Source: Heliocidaris erythrogramma (lineage: Eukaryota; Echinodermata; Echinoidea; Camarodonta; Echinometridae). Taken from it: a stretch of DNA of 64,000 bases. The translations under genes and the position numbers were made by a program. The notes beneath the pieces are model-generated. The model did no database searches and was not told the DNA's origin. It was given only the letters and a program-made list of their open reading frames with translations. Each line of letters opens with the position of its first letter. The first letter of the stretch is position 1. Location: assembly GCA_025617745.1 (NCBI GenBank), contig CM046869.1:5232244-5296243 (forward strand). The letters run 5' to 3'. Below are positions 1 through 12,060 of the stretch, piece after piece.

Positions 1-695
1 TAATCAGTTGAAGAAATTGTACAAATTGTACAGAGAAAACTTCGGTTCGATCATTAGAGATTCATGCTGATTAAATGCGCAGTATAGGGCCATTGCGCTT
101 AATAATAGCAGGTCATGTCAATAACAGCGCGCGCCCGGTCTTAGCCCCACCCAGTTAAAGACTTATATCCATTCACACACAAAATCTCTTGCCTCCTCTA
201 TACGAACTTCGTATATCTGTAGGCTGCTCTAACCGGTCTTCAGATATATAGCTCGATGTTCACACAGGGAAAATTTGCTTTAGATCAGTTAATGAGCTTT
301 AAACTAATAAGCCAAATCCATACGGTGAATTTTACCCTCATGTGAAAAGGATGACTCTAATCAGTAATTGTTGTACTCTTTAATTTTACAAAAAAAGTCA
401 ATCTTCAATTAAAAAAATAAGAAACCTCGCCATGCAGTCATCAATTGCTTGGTTAACCTTCAAAAATTTATTCTCATGAAAGAATATTACTCCTGGAATC
501 TGCTACAGTTCTGAAACCTGAAAATTATGAAACTGCAGACAAATATGATTGGTATCCCTTTGGTCACATGTACATGTACATTCACATTAAAGAATGTCAA
601 ATAAAACCAGAAACTATTGTGAACCAAAACTTCCACAATATGGTAGGAATGGCCATTTTTACTGCAAGAAACTTCATGAATTATAAATGTTGTAT
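1..695. other. No gene seen
   Basis: AT-rich DNA with no splice-bounded coding frame. It contains short alternating stretches such as ACATGTACATGTACA near 567-581, a motif that recurs throughout the window. Confidence 0.6.
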
Positions 696-1283
696 TTAAA
701 GGGCAATCCAACCTTGGTAATAAGATGATGTGTGTGAAAGCAGAAAAATAAGAAAACAGGATGATGAAAGTTTGAAAGAAATCGGACAAGGAATCAGACA
801 GTTGTGGATGTTCGAAAAATGAGAGCACTACATCTATGCGGATCTCAAAGTGGCAATTTGGTGAGTCGATTGTAACATACTTGCCAATAGCTCTCCCGTT
901 TTTCATACACAAAATGATCATTAATTTTTGGTTTTCTCTCAAGCGCCTTCTCTCGGGGCAGTACTCAAAAAATATTGGAGATAGCATATTGTTATAGGTC
1001 CTCATGAAAGAAACAGATCCTACTGAGTATTACATTTTGAAAAGATGAAATTTTAGTCATTTTGTGTATTGGAGCGAATGGGGGAGTTGTCCGCAACTAC
1101 ACATCACAGATGACATTACCTAATCGGCCAATTTGAAATTCCCATATGTATAGTGATTACAACTTTTAAAACTTCATAACTCTATTACTTTTCCAATTTC
1201 GTTCAAACTTTCATCAATTTGCTTCTTTGATTATTCCTCTACCTTTTAGAGCAACATGCCATTAAGGTTGGATTTCCCTTTAA
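696..1283. mobile_element. TTAA-flanked MITE (family A)
   Basis: Left end TTAAAGGGCAATCCAACCTT and right end AAGGTTGGATTTCCCTTTAA are inverted copies with one mismatch over 20 bp and TTAA at both borders. The internal 580 bp has no transposase frame. TTAA target duplications occur in the piggyBac and Kolobok superfamilies; ends beginning AGG rather than CCC favour a Kolobok-like origin (inference). Confidence 0.75.
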
Positions 1284-1527
1284 ATCATTTCACAACATTT
1301 AACTTTCGCAAATCTGGACCACTTGTTAAATCAATGCGTGCCACACTTTTTGGTTTTACAGTACACTGCATATCTTTCCTTTTACTAAAAAAGAAAATCC
1401 CCTCAAATTTTGATACACATATTAAAAAGATTACAGGAACCGAGTGACAATCTGGTACTCCTTGGACTGTCCGAAAGTGAGACTAAACACACAAATTGTC
1501 ATCCCACACAAACATTTTAATAAGGTT

Positions 1528-1622
1528 TCATGTTCCATCATTTGAATGAAATAACTCAGGAGTGAAAGCTTCTGGCCAGTCAAAGTCCTGCTGTTCAAGG
1601 TCAAGGGTGAAATTCCTTTTAT
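1528..1622 (-). CDS. Possible terminal exon of an unidentified minus-strand gene
   Basis: Reading leftward from an acceptor (TTTATTAG at 1,623-1,630), a 95-nt stretch encodes KRNFTLDLEQQDFDWP, then EAFTPELFHSNDGT and a TGA stop. The composition is protein-like, unlike the surrounding AT-rich DNA, and an ATTAAA poly(A)-like signal follows about 10 nt after the stop. I do not recognise the protein. It could be the 3' end of the gene whose first exon may be at 9,813, or a chance frame. No other exon in 1,623-9,755 could be joined to it. Confidence 0.35.
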
Positions 1623-4600
1623 CTAATAAAGAAAAGGAAAGGTTTAGTGTCATCAAATTGAGGCCGGAGGCGGACTGAGATGGACTGAGATGGACTTTTT
1701 CTGTTGTGGACTATGAAATACCCAATTTGTTGAGTCTGCTACCATGCATCTGTGTAGGCCTAATCTAAAAACTGTACATTTACATACCTTCAATTAAAGT
1801 AAAATACATGTTATAATGTATGAATGGCCTACTATATAAATGAGACGGTAAAAAGAGACCAAATTGAATTACCATTTTTTAGGTACCGGTACATGATGAG
1901 AAAATCAATTCATGTACTCAAATGCAATTACAAAATTTTCCATTTAGTACATGTACATGTATAGGAATAGTTTCTGAAAAATAAGCAACTGATACTAGGT
2001 CTTATACTAACCTCACACATTCTCAGTTTTGAAAATCAAGGGTATTCAGTTCACCAGTTATTCATGATTATAGCAAATTGAACTTTGATCTTATTCTTAG
2101 AAAAATATAGAAACAAATATCACACATTTAATGTCAACATCTAGTACTGCATTTACTTGCATGAATGTGTGTCAGATGTGAAATACTGTGTACATAAATG
2201 TATATGTAGTATTGTCTACGCTCGTCAATTCAAACCAACTGGAAATCAACGATAAATGAAATTTAGACCTTATCAACAGGGTGTAAAGCTAATGTTTAGT
2301 TGTGGGGTTGAAAAAAAATATGTAGTGAAACCTTTTGAATTTGATATAGTATTGTTCCACTTGCCTTTATCAAAAGGTGTCTTTATCAGATATTTAGATG
2401 TTCTATCCATGATATGATAAAGTTTATCATATTCCCTGTAAAGAACACCAAGTCAAGGCTATTGATCACTCATCTCTGTCTCTGACAATGCTCATGGCAC
2501 TGCAACCTCTTAGAAGCTTTACACACCACAATCACACACATGAATTTACAATTAATACAAATTCATGAAGAAAAGTAACAATATTCATTTGAGATGAAAT
2601 AGAGGCTAAATACTCCCTCCCTTTCTAAATCTCACAAACATGTATAGTGTATACCAGTAATTCTTTTTTTTTTTAATTAAACCAGATATTTTATTTTTAT
2701 TGGGGGAAGGGGGAGAACAATATGTACAGCCTTAATTCAATCTTACACAAATGTACAGATTCGATTCTCTATAATATTTCTTTAAATCAAAATCAAATAC
2801 CAATGAAGATCAATTTCAGTTAATGAAACTCCCCCTTTTGTAATAAGTGTAAAGTATAAGTACATTCCATACTCATTATTCCAGCCATCAAACCCGGGTT
2901 TGAAAGGGTTAAAGGCTTGTGCCAAGGAATAAAAGTACCAAGTGTGAGATCGAGTTCAGACCCAACTTTGTATTGTCCACTGGAGGACCTTCCTGAACCT
3001 GTGATATGCAATTGTTATTGAAAATTCTCGGTTATAGAAATTGATCCAGGCAAAAATTCCTGAATGCATACAAAGTTGTGTTTTTCTTTGTTGGTAGGTG
3101 ATGGCTAAAATTTGGAAGATAAATAAGGAAACAATGCGGCTCGTTTTTGTGCACTTTGTATTCTGACAAGATGGTAAAAAGCACAAAATTCATACAAAGT
3201 GTAAGAATTTGATAGTGATAATATCTCTTTGGAATTTGATAGTGATAATATCTCTTTGTGTCTGCACTTCCTCAATCTGGTTTTAAAATGTTGTGAAAAT
3301 GGGAATGATACATGTAGTTTCTTTCAGTAGTTTCTTTCAAACTATGAACCTGAACACATCATCATATTCACATTTAAAAAATAAAAAAACTTTTAAAAAA
3401 CAATAGCCATTTCCGAAAATGTCCAAATTAAAATAGCTTCATGATTTGTTACAAGATACTACACTCCATGAGTAACAACAACAAAATGAAGGGTTTCAGC
3501 AGAAAGATAGGACATTAAAAACAGTGATAAAGAACAAGACAATTGATATTGGAATTTGAGAAACTAAAATATTTTCATTCCTTCAGTATCTACGGCTAAA
3601 GTTTACTAACAGAATTCCATTTCCAGAAACATTTCCAGCAAACAATCACAAGACAACTAAGCAGTTCTTAGTATAAAAGTAAACAAACCAAAGTTTAAAT
3701 AATAAACAAAAATAACATGAAAATTAGGTAAATGTAAAACATATATAGGAGTTCAAACAAGGAGATTAACTACATCTAGAACTTTGTCAAAGACATAAGA
3801 TCATACAAGTATTTATATCTTCATCTGCTCCTAACAAGTAAAAGAGTTGAATCTACAAGGGAAATCAATTAAAGATAAAGTTCTGGTCATGTGATAACAT
3901 TGTGAAAGAAACTGTCTCAAAGCAACTGGGAAAAGTTGACCATGTCTACATAAGACTTGATTTATACTGTGTTGTTTTGAAATCATCAAAATAGATTGAA
4001 GCAATTGACTCAATCTTGCTGAAAAGCACATGTACTGCACACAAAACTGGGTTTATGGGACGTACTACAAACACAAGTGGCATGACAGTTCGGCCCGAAC
4101 ATTTCAGCTATTGCTCGTCATATTCCGAATATTAGGGCATTCAAAGAGCAATCCTGTTCAGGAGACATTTCTACTATGATGTTCTTCCAAACTGACATAA
4201 AAGGAATGAGAAAGCTCACACATTATTCTTCACCTTTCCCAGAACTCAACCTTTTCTTTAAACTGAATCAGAAGTATCAGTTGCATCAAAAGTCAGCTTG
4301 ATAATCTATACCCTTTTTCTTTTCTTTTTTTTTTGGTTTAAAGGCTTTTCAGTCAAAATTGACTATTTAAGCCTTCATGACTATCTGTACAAGTTCCCCT
4401 TCCATGTACAAATATACTGTCCAAATGATCTTACGCAAAGTACTTAACTTAAAGTCTTAACTCAATAATCTTCAAATATATAGATTATCCATGAAATACT
4501 CCAACCCTGACAGACAAGATGAAAGGGACCCATTAACTCCTATTCATAGAGAGGGACAACACTTTAAAATGATATGAAAGCAGCTATTTTACTTGGGTCT

Positions 4601-4732
4601 CTGAATATAATCAAAGAATCAATCATGCACTAAGCAGAAAATTCCACCCTGATACACTACATGTACACATGTACATCTAAAGAAGCTCACAGAGGGCTGA
4701 ATCCCAGAGAAAGATACTACTCCATGCAACTA
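1623..4732. other. No gene seen; short 27-bp duplication
   Basis: AT-rich sequence without recognisable exons or RNA genes. A perfect 27-bp direct tandem duplication lies at 3,205-3,258 (unit begins GAATTTGATAGTGATAATAT). A T-run/pyrimidine tract occurs at 4,313-4,333. Confidence 0.6.
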
Positions 4733-5032
4733 TTAAAGGGATACGCCACCAGGCGGCCGTGGGGAAAGTCGGGATTGCGTAAGCCCCATTCACTCGTACA
4801 CAAAGAATGTGCGTCGAACGCGTCCGTTGGACTACTGGGTTTACTTTTTGGACTGCACGAAGCCGACCGAATCTCGCACGGGAGCTCGAGCTCAAGCGGA
4901 GCGTGCATGTTGCGTGGCGAACAGCCTGTTCGAAGTTTGGTCCCGCGGGGCAACAGCATGATCAGGTAACGATCACGCGTGTCCTCTCGAGGTATAAAAA
5001 CCTCCACAATCTGCGGTTGAGTATCCCTTTAA
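4733..5032. mobile_element. TTAA-flanked 300-bp MITE (family B, copy 1)
   Basis: Ends TTAAAGGGATACGC and GAGTATCCCTTTAA carry a 10-bp inverted repeat (AAAGGGATAC) and TTAA borders. A second, diverged copy is at 22,759-23,068 in the DNMT1 gene. The interior is GC-richer than the neighbourhood and gives long frames on both strands that are not proteins. Confidence 0.8.
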
Positions 5033-5061
5033 GTACTGAGATTTTATGATTTATCCAATTA

Positions 5062-5755
5062 CAGGGAAAGTCTGCCCTCATATCAACTTGGTTTTAAAAG
5101 AAGCTGAAAAATTAAAGAAACAGGGCCCTCTTGCATAAAAATTTGCGTTTACACGCAAGTCAAAAAATCAAACGCAACTTGATTTTCAACCAATCAGGAC
5201 CGCATATTTTGGACATGCATTTAATTTTTTGAGTTGCAATTATATCATTGTATGCAACTTTTTATGCAAGGGCCCAGATCAGTGAAATTGTTGAAGTTGT
5301 AATCAATCAAACACAAATTGGCAACTCCATGACGCACACATGTATCTTGCCAGATCATCTCCCATTTGCCCTGTACTGAAAAAATCATAAATTTCGATTT
5401 TCTCTCTAAAAATATTTTATCATACATGCACCCTAAATACATGTATTCATTTCACTTATGCTTAAATTCAAATCTGTTCCTTCATCAAAAACAAAGAAAA
5501 TGAAAGTTTATGATTTTTTGTGTACAGAGCTATGGGAGAGGACCTCGCAAGATTCGTCATGGAGTTGCCAGTTTGTGTTCGGTCGATTACAACTTCAAAA
5601 ATTCATAATTTTCTTTTTCTGATGAGATTTTGCTCAAACTTTCGTTGATCTGGGGCCTGTAACATAAAGAGATATATCAATTGTAAGTCTATGGCAAATC
5701 ATGTACTGAAGAGTTACAATTGATCAGGGTGTACTTTCCCTTTTACAAAGGGAAC
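5062..5755. mobile_element. Fold-back MITE (family D) with a nested element
   Basis: Left half reads through AATCAATCAAACACAAATTG; the right half carries its inverted counterpart near 5,560-5,590, so the element folds on itself. Related copies are at 21,515-21,964 and 32,335-32,768. A second element is nested at 5,124-5,274. Confidence 0.65.
5124..5274. mobile_element. 151-bp MITE nested inside the fold-back MITE
   Basis: Ends GGCCCTCTTGCATAAAAA and TTTTTATGCAAGGGCC are inverted repeats, flanked by a CAG direct repeat (5,121-5,123 and 5,275-5,277). Comparison with the related copy near 21,575 shows the uninterrupted sequence AAACAGATCAGTGAAA, so the insertion point is exact. Confidence 0.75.
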
Positions 5756-7574
5756 TTTTCTTTTGCGAGAGGGGCTTCAAATTGAAGTTGACAAATAAAA
5801 ACAGCATGTATCTACATGTAACTCTTATGTAACTTTATCTACTAACATAAATCGAAATACTTATCAGCTCGAAATAAAGTGTTTATTGCAATATTCGACA
5901 CAGTAAAAATGTGTTACGGTCTTAAGGAATGTACATGTATGAGTTAACTATTGAACAGTTAACAGCAGAACAATTTTCCAGTATAAGGTATAACATGTCA
6001 GATATGAATGGCCTACATGTAGATCACTTTTGTCTTCCGTCATTGTTCAGGTAAATAAAAAGAAAATTGTCATCAATAAAATACTGCATATATCGCAAGC
6101 TTGAGAGCCAGACAGTTGTTAATACTACATGTACCTTAAATGATGAAAGTTACAGCCTTTCTGATCTTCTGGCTTGCAGACAATATTTGTCTTCTATTCA
6201 AAGCTCCATGCCTTAAGGTGTTAGTTAACCCTTTCCAAAATAAAAGAGGGTCAAAAATATTTCTCTATTCATGGACGTCACTCAATTAGGAGCACCTCTC
6301 ATAATCCCATGTTGACAAAATGATTCAACAATCTTTTCTCGACTCCTACATCACACATCATCACACTAATTTCATACGTTTGAGCAAACAATTTGAAAAA
6401 GATTGTATTACGTGGGTGGAAAAAAGGGATGTATGGTAATCTCCAGGGTATTCAATGTAATAAAAAGCAATTCTAATAAAGTAGATTTTTGGTACAGTTA
6501 TGGTGGCAAAAAATAAGATCACTACATGACGTGTCAGGAAAGTTGATAATACACTGGAGGTTTGATATAATTATGAGCACTTGGGTCGTTAACGTGTGAA
6601 ATGTGCACTTTGCCATTATTGCAGTTGTATGTGCAATGTAAATGTACAATGTACATTATTGAAGCAACAAAGTAGCCTGTACTTAAGAAGTGGAAACTTA
6701 GAAATGTCTGGAGAAATTGTTTCAATTATGTGAAATACTACACCATAAATGGATTTATATCATATATTCATTATTATCTACATGTATCATTATTAATGTT
6801 AATTTATCCTTGAAAAATGGCCTAAATTTACATGAGTTTCAACTTATTTGATTTTTAGTTTATTCTGGATTGTGATCAAACTAATTTCAATAGCTAATCT
6901 TGAATGATGTGTCAATACAATATTACACGCTTCTGTTTATACCAACCACTTTAACGGTTTAGTTGCAAAACAGACATCTCAATATTTCACACCTTCTTTA
7001 TTCCTGATCAATATTTGTACTCTACTCCAAATATTGTGATTCTTTTATATGATTTCAAATTCCTTATATAAAAGCATTCTTTCCTTTAATAGATATCATG
7101 GCCTATAAATCCCTCAAAATACTTATTGTGCCATATTTACTCAGTCCATTAAATCAGGAAAGGATTAAATGACTTACAATTGCCTCAAACATACATTGTA
7201 TCTTGTATGTTATTTCCTTTTTTCCTTAAATTTGAAAACAAAATCAGATCACATAGCTTTTCATATTCTTTTCACCTCCTATTTAGAAATTTTTACCATT
7301 TCTTGTCCCCATCTCTTTTCAGTTTTTGGTATTATTTTTGTCCCCATTTTTTTCACATGAGAAATCTATCAATCCCCCACCCCACATTATATCTTTATCA
7401 CTTTCTTCTCTTTCTTTATTCTCTCTCTCTCTCTTTACCAACATGTAAGCCTACCTACAATCTCGCCATTTCTTTGTAAGGTCATTTTTGTGCTTCTTTC
7501 CCTTCTTTCTCCTTCTCTTTTCTATAACCTCCTCATTATATTTGCATGTAAGATGCTGTTTCCTTTTCCCCAAG
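5756..7574. other. No gene seen
   Basis: AT-rich sequence; the stretch 7,200-7,560 is a pyrimidine-rich tract on the plus strand that yields frames rich in Phe, Leu and Ser with no sign of a real protein. It ends in the acceptor of the candidate exon at 7,575. Confidence 0.6.
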
Positions 7575-7691
7575 GCTCTCTATTCAGACCATGTCAAGCA
7601 GGACCAAACTCATTTGGAAGACTTTCTCACCGACATATTTACTTCATCTGTGTGCTTCAGTCTCATCAAGCAGTTCCACAGGAAGAGCTAA
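7575..7691 (+). CDS. Possible terminal exon of an unidentified plus-strand gene
   Basis: After a strong acceptor (long pyrimidine tract ending CCCCAAG at 7,574) a 39-codon frame reads ALYSDHVKQDQTHLEDFL, TDIFTSSVCFSL, IKQFHRKS and a TAA stop. Codon use and the amphipathic, charged pattern look like a genuine C-terminus. I cannot assign a family. Upstream exons were not found within the first 7.5 kb, so they would have to lie far away or outside the window. It would overlap, on the opposite strand, any gene joining the exons at 9,813 and 1,528. Confidence 0.35.
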   Translation, partial: ALYSDHVKQDQTHLEDFLTDIFTSSVCFSLIKQFHRKS

Positions 7692-8539
7692 GCTGGATTA
7701 CCCACAAAATGCCCATTGTTTTCCTTGGGCAGACCTTTTCCAATGCCCAATTATTCAATAAACTATTAACACATTCCACATTATCACCTGAGCTGTTTTT
7801 GCAAACATGCAGGACTACATGTACATTAAATCACCACAAATGTGGTATGTATTTATGACATATTGACAGTGTGGTTTAAAAATGGCTAACCACATTGTGG
7901 TCATGTGTCTTGACAAGTTTACAAGGCTAGCTTTCAGATTGTAAAAAATATCTGTGCAAATCTCATTTTGTGAAATAGCATATGCCAAGTATATGCCTTA
8001 AGCTTGTGAAAATTCCCTGGCAGAATTGGAGAGTTTATCCAAGAACTAATCTACTTATATATACTATAATCAAGATTCAAGAATCCAAGATATCAGGATT
8101 AATTTTTCCAAAGGTACTATTTATTTTTTTTTTTTGTATGTAGAATCATTAATTTTATAGCAGTGTATTCAAATATTATCCAATGAATATGGAAAGTTGG
8201 TTCTATTTTATAGTAAAAGAAGATAAATATCAATTGAGGCCTTTATTCACCCGACTTCATTTACAATTCAAACAAAGGCCTGCAATCTTTCATGCAGGTT
8301 GGTTGTAGTACTAATAGATTTAGCCGTGAAGATTCTTTCCTTTTCTTTGTTACTACTGTACTCCTTACTTATTAAGTGAAAGGGGAGATTCTACAAAAAA
8401 CACACAAAATAACTATGTTTATAAAGTCCTCTCAATGTTTGTTAAACAATCATAACTTCAGGGTCAGACAAGCAATTGCAACAAAAAAAATGTGAAGAAA
8501 AGGAAAGGTGGAAAAATAAGTTAGAATAGCTTCTCCTTT

Positions 8540-8736
8540 CTGTCGGTAAAAGTTTGCCAGACAAGAAAGGCTTTTGTAAACATCCATTTACATTATACAA
8601 GACTGGTAGATTGGTGAAGAAGGTCAATCCTTTTGAAAGCAGACAATTCTTGTTTGAGGGAGTTTTCATTGATAGAACCGCTCTAAAGAGAACCTTTGAC
8701 AGCCCGCTATGGCATGCTTTAGGAACCATGCTTTAA
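8540..8736 (+). CDS. Unassigned 60-65 codon reading frame
   Basis: An open frame includes KKGFCKHPFTLYKTGRLVKK, VNPFESRQFLFEGVF, IDRTALKRTFDSPLWHALGT and a TAA at 8,734-8,736. The plus reading is more protein-like than the overlapping minus frame. No convincing acceptor or start codon with good context was seen, and no family is recognised. It may be an old element fragment. Confidence 0.2.
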
Positions 8737-9755
8737 CATACACTTGTTAGAATCAACACTTCACAGAATATGAAGCAAGTGAGTATTGACATTCTATGCT
8801 TGAATTACAAGTCTGAGAATTCAGTTAAAAGCTGACAAAATAATGTTCTATAATGACCTTTATCTTCTTTAAATCAGTATTTACAATTTACAGTAGGCCT
8901 CTTACTCAGTACAAACAAGCTTTCCATTATTTTGTTGAATGTTCATGACTCTTTATATTTACTTCCTAGTCAAAAGGAAAGAGTGATGGGAGCTAGAATG
9001 GCTGTTAATTCTACTTTATATGGATCAAGTTAAATGTAATTCAATTAACGCCCTTCTGGCTCTCAGCAAATGTAATATGATATAGGGGATGAAGATGTGA
9101 GGTGGGGGGGGGGGGGCAATTAAAGGCCTACATGTATATGTATGCCACAGAGGGAGAGGTGGTCTTCCAGCACATCAATTGGAAAAACAAGAAAAAGTGA
9201 CATTTTATACAAAACTAGACTCTGTACTTGTAAGAACTAGGCTACAATAGAAAGAAATATTTAATCAAAGGTAAAGAAAAGCAAGAGTAATGTGTAGGCT
9301 TTCATCATATTCAGTTCACTATTAAACCCATGTCACAAGAGGGTCTTTTTCACACAACTCTTTATTGTCATTGTGACTGTCAAAATACATGTACTTTACT
9401 TTGTGATTTGCCTTTAATTTATTATGACAAAGTATTTAATACACAATGAACAGTTTGAGAAGAAAAAGAAAGCAACAGAAAAGGGATCTAAGCCTCTGAG
9501 GTAAAACATACATTCTCTTGCATTACACAATCATGAATTGCATGTAAAGTACAATTTAGTAATGGAGAGCCAAGTTACATGTAGAAAAGGGATGGGAAAT
9601 ATTTCTTCTTCTCTTTGTACGTGCTCCTACGCTGAGTTGGTAGTGACTCCCCGGAGTTCCGGCGAAACAAGGTAACAGCAGGCCGCTCCCACCTGTCGGC
9701 AAATATTGCGATATAATCTCAACTTTATAAGTAAAGAAAATTGTTGAAAACTCAC
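8737..9755. other. No gene seen; poly-G run
   Basis: Contains a run of about 14 G near 9,104-9,117 and no splice-bounded frame. G+C rises after 9,600 toward the candidate first exon. Confidence 0.55.
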
Positions 9756-9813
9756 CAAACACTTCAAGCCAGCCTTCCACACGAGCTGGTGGTGGGTTGC
9801 ACGATGAGGACAT
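9756..9813 (-). CDS. Possible first coding exon of a minus-strand gene
   Basis: An ATG at 9,813 opens MSSSCNPPPARVEGWLEVF and stops at a clean donor (TTTG then GTGAGT) in phase 1. The base composition around 9,600-10,050 is richer in G+C and CpG than the flanks, as near a promoter. No downstream exon could be attached with confidence. The protein is not identified. Confidence 0.35.
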
Positions 9814-10187
9814 CCTCAGAAACTCCAGTAAAATGGTAAAAATCCTTCAAGAGTTAGTCGTACAAACCCCTTTGATTTTCGAGTTTGATTGAAAATTTCA
9901 AGAATCAAGGTAACGGCAAAGACTTTTTAATAATATGTAACTGTAACGGTGATCGTGAGTGAGCTGAGATCGAGAGCGTCGCATTTGGGCCGCTCCGGTA
10001 TACAGGTGGTATGGTGCAGGCGTTCATCATGGATGAGCGCTGCATGCAGGAAGCTGTGTTCACTCAACTTGTAAAACCTTGTCCGCCAATTATTCAAGAG
10101 CCTTCTTTATCTTATCTTATTTTGTAGTGTATAAACTTCCAATTGACTCTTTCGTTAAGAATTAAACTTAAGGGTTTCCTAATATGG
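9814..10187. promoter_or_regulatory. Possible promoter/5' region, GC-richer than its surroundings
   Basis: The sequence 9,950-10,060 is CpG-containing and lies upstream of the candidate minus-strand first exon at 9,813. A plus-strand ATG at 10,011 with a 20-codon frame and a weak donor is also present but cannot be linked to further exons. Assignment is tentative. Confidence 0.25.
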
Positions 10188-10482
10188 GGATTAACTACTA
10201 AAGTAAGAGTCTTAAAAGAAAAAAGGCCTGGCGGGAAAAGACAAACTTACAAAATTCGGGCTTCTTGAAGTATGGGATTGCTGCTAGAAGACTTGTAAGG
10301 CGATCAATGCCCGCCCCCCCCCCCCCCCACTCTCGGAGGTCGAAGGGACCGCATGCGTGTTCCCAAAATCTCCGGTAAAGTAAAGGGGTATTTTTGGGGC
10401 GACACAATCCGGCCCGTGAATTGTAAAAAAGAGGGTGTTTTTATCTTTCACCCGGAGATTTCATTCAAAAAGGGGGTGTTTT

Positions 10483-10523
<41 letters not shown>

Positions 10524-11338
10524 CACCTGAGAAATTAAAAAACGGGGTTATGAAAAATCTTTTATGTCATGAGATTTTCATTTTTGTTTGGTTTCTTATG
10601 ACTGCATTGAGTTCTGAGATACCATTTTGAACATAAAAAACATCTCTTCCAAGGTATTGTAATGACAGCTTACTTGGGAGGGGGTTGGTGTCTGTCCTGA
10701 GATATGGGGTTGGAATGAGAGCTCACCTGAGATAGTGGGTACATTGAGCAGTGTTCTGAATTTAGGGGGGTCTCCAAGGCAGGAAAAGCCTGCGCAAAGC
10801 CCGCGATAGGGGGGTTCAGAAATTTTGGCAGCCCTGAGATAGGGGGTGCTTCAAAAGGGAGGGAACAAGCATACGCGTACCCTAAATAATACTGAGTGGG
10901 GGGGGGGGGGGGGGGGGGGGGCGGGGATCAATGCTACCGTTTGATTTTGTTTTTGAATACATAGCATTTCTAATTTACTTTTCCATGATGGAAAAAAAAA
11001 AAAGGTATTCATCATCAAACAGGCCCTCCGTCGGTGACTTTCTTGAGCCGAAGTAGGATGGCTACAAACGGCTTGGGATTAACTACTAAAGTGGGAGTCT
11101 TAAAAGAAAAAAGGCCTGGCGGGAAAAGACAAACTTACTAAATTCGGGCTTCTTGAAGCATGGGATTGCTGGTAGAAGACTTGTAAGGCGATCAATGCTA
11201 CCGTTTGATTTTGTTTTTTAATACATAGCATTTCTAATTTACTTTTCCCTGATGGAAAAAACGAAAAGCTATTCACCATCAAACAGGCCCTCCGTCAGTG
11301 AGTTTCTTGAGCCGAAGTAGGATGGCTACAACCGGCTT
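10188..11338. repeat. 263-bp tandem duplication; copy 1 interrupted by an element
   Basis: Copy 2 (11,076-11,338) is 263 bp. Copy 1 runs 10,188-11,075 but contains a 616-bp insertion plus an 8-bp duplicated target; removing both leaves 264 bp, matching copy 2. The copies differ at scattered positions. The unit shows no coding capacity I can defend. Confidence 0.85.
10310..10925. mobile_element. C/G-tipped element with 8-bp target duplication (hAT-like size)
   Basis: The insertion starts CCCGCCCC, followed by a C run and ACTC, and ends with GAGT, a G run and GGGCGGG, an inverted arrangement. It is flanked by GATCAATG on both sides (10,302-10,309; 10,926-10,933), and the empty site is seen in the second tandem copy. 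The 8-bp duplication suits the hAT or P superfamilies. No transposase is present; a (TC)n tract lies inside at about 10,486-10,519. Confidence 0.75.
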
Positions 11339-11525
11339 GTGTCCACCCCCTCCCCCCCCCCCCCGGAAACCCGAGTGCATGGCATACCTCAAGTACACAC
11401 CTCCAGAAATGTTCCCCCTTTTCAAATTTACTTCCCAAAGGCCCGTGAAAAATGTGATAACCTGTAGGTGTTCTTTTATTTTTGGTAAGAAACCCCTCCA
11501 CCCCCCCCCCCCCCCCCCCTCTTTA

Positions 11526-11663
11526 CACTCTCAGAAATGTTGGTTAGAAATCATTAGGTTGGTTAAAATATGACCCTACCAACAACTGTTGGTTTAAAAC
11601 AAAATTGTATGTAAAGCATAGGGGGATTTTTTTTTAACAAACAGTTGGTAGGTTCTGAGAGTG
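11526..11663. mobile_element. 138-bp TA-flanked MITE
   Basis: Ends CACTCTCAGAA and TTCTGAGAGTG are inverted repeats with TA on both sides (11,524-11,525 and 11,664-11,665), as in Tc1/mariner-type insertions. The interior is itself partly palindromic (ACCAACAACTGTTGGT). Confidence 0.75.
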
Positions 11664-12060
11664 TAACGTTTACAAAATCCTGGATCTGCCCAGGGCCTCC
11701 CAAAATATAAGTGGTGAAAGGCTGTAAACCTTATAAAGGTAGGCCAGGTAGCATCGATTTCAGTGCATTTAAACAAAAATGAAATGATGCATGAGAGAAG
11801 CATCACATATAGAGCAGTATCCCAAAACGGTCCCAATTAATTCCTAAACATCACCTTATAGCTCGTTTTCACCCTGTCCTCGTGCGGCTTGCATATTTCA
11901 GGGTATGCTAAAATTTCTTCTTTAAAAAATTAGGTTTATGTTTTGTTACTAAATGTTAATCTGTTCAAGTCTATACAGGCCAATATTGAAAAGGTGTGAC
12001 TTCTCATATTTGACACATCGATGTATATTTCTCGCTGCTTCTTTTAATTCCGTGGATTTT

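Noticed and set aside
4661..5049. Overlapping frames of 70-100 codons on both strands
   Set aside because: They lie inside a TTAA MITE with a second non-coding copy at 22.76-23.07 kb; no family resemblance.
10011..10070. Plus-strand ATG with MVQAFIMDE, reminiscent of the start of acireductone dioxygenase
   Set aside because: Only nine residues resemble that family, the next residues do not, the donor is weak, and no second exon was found.
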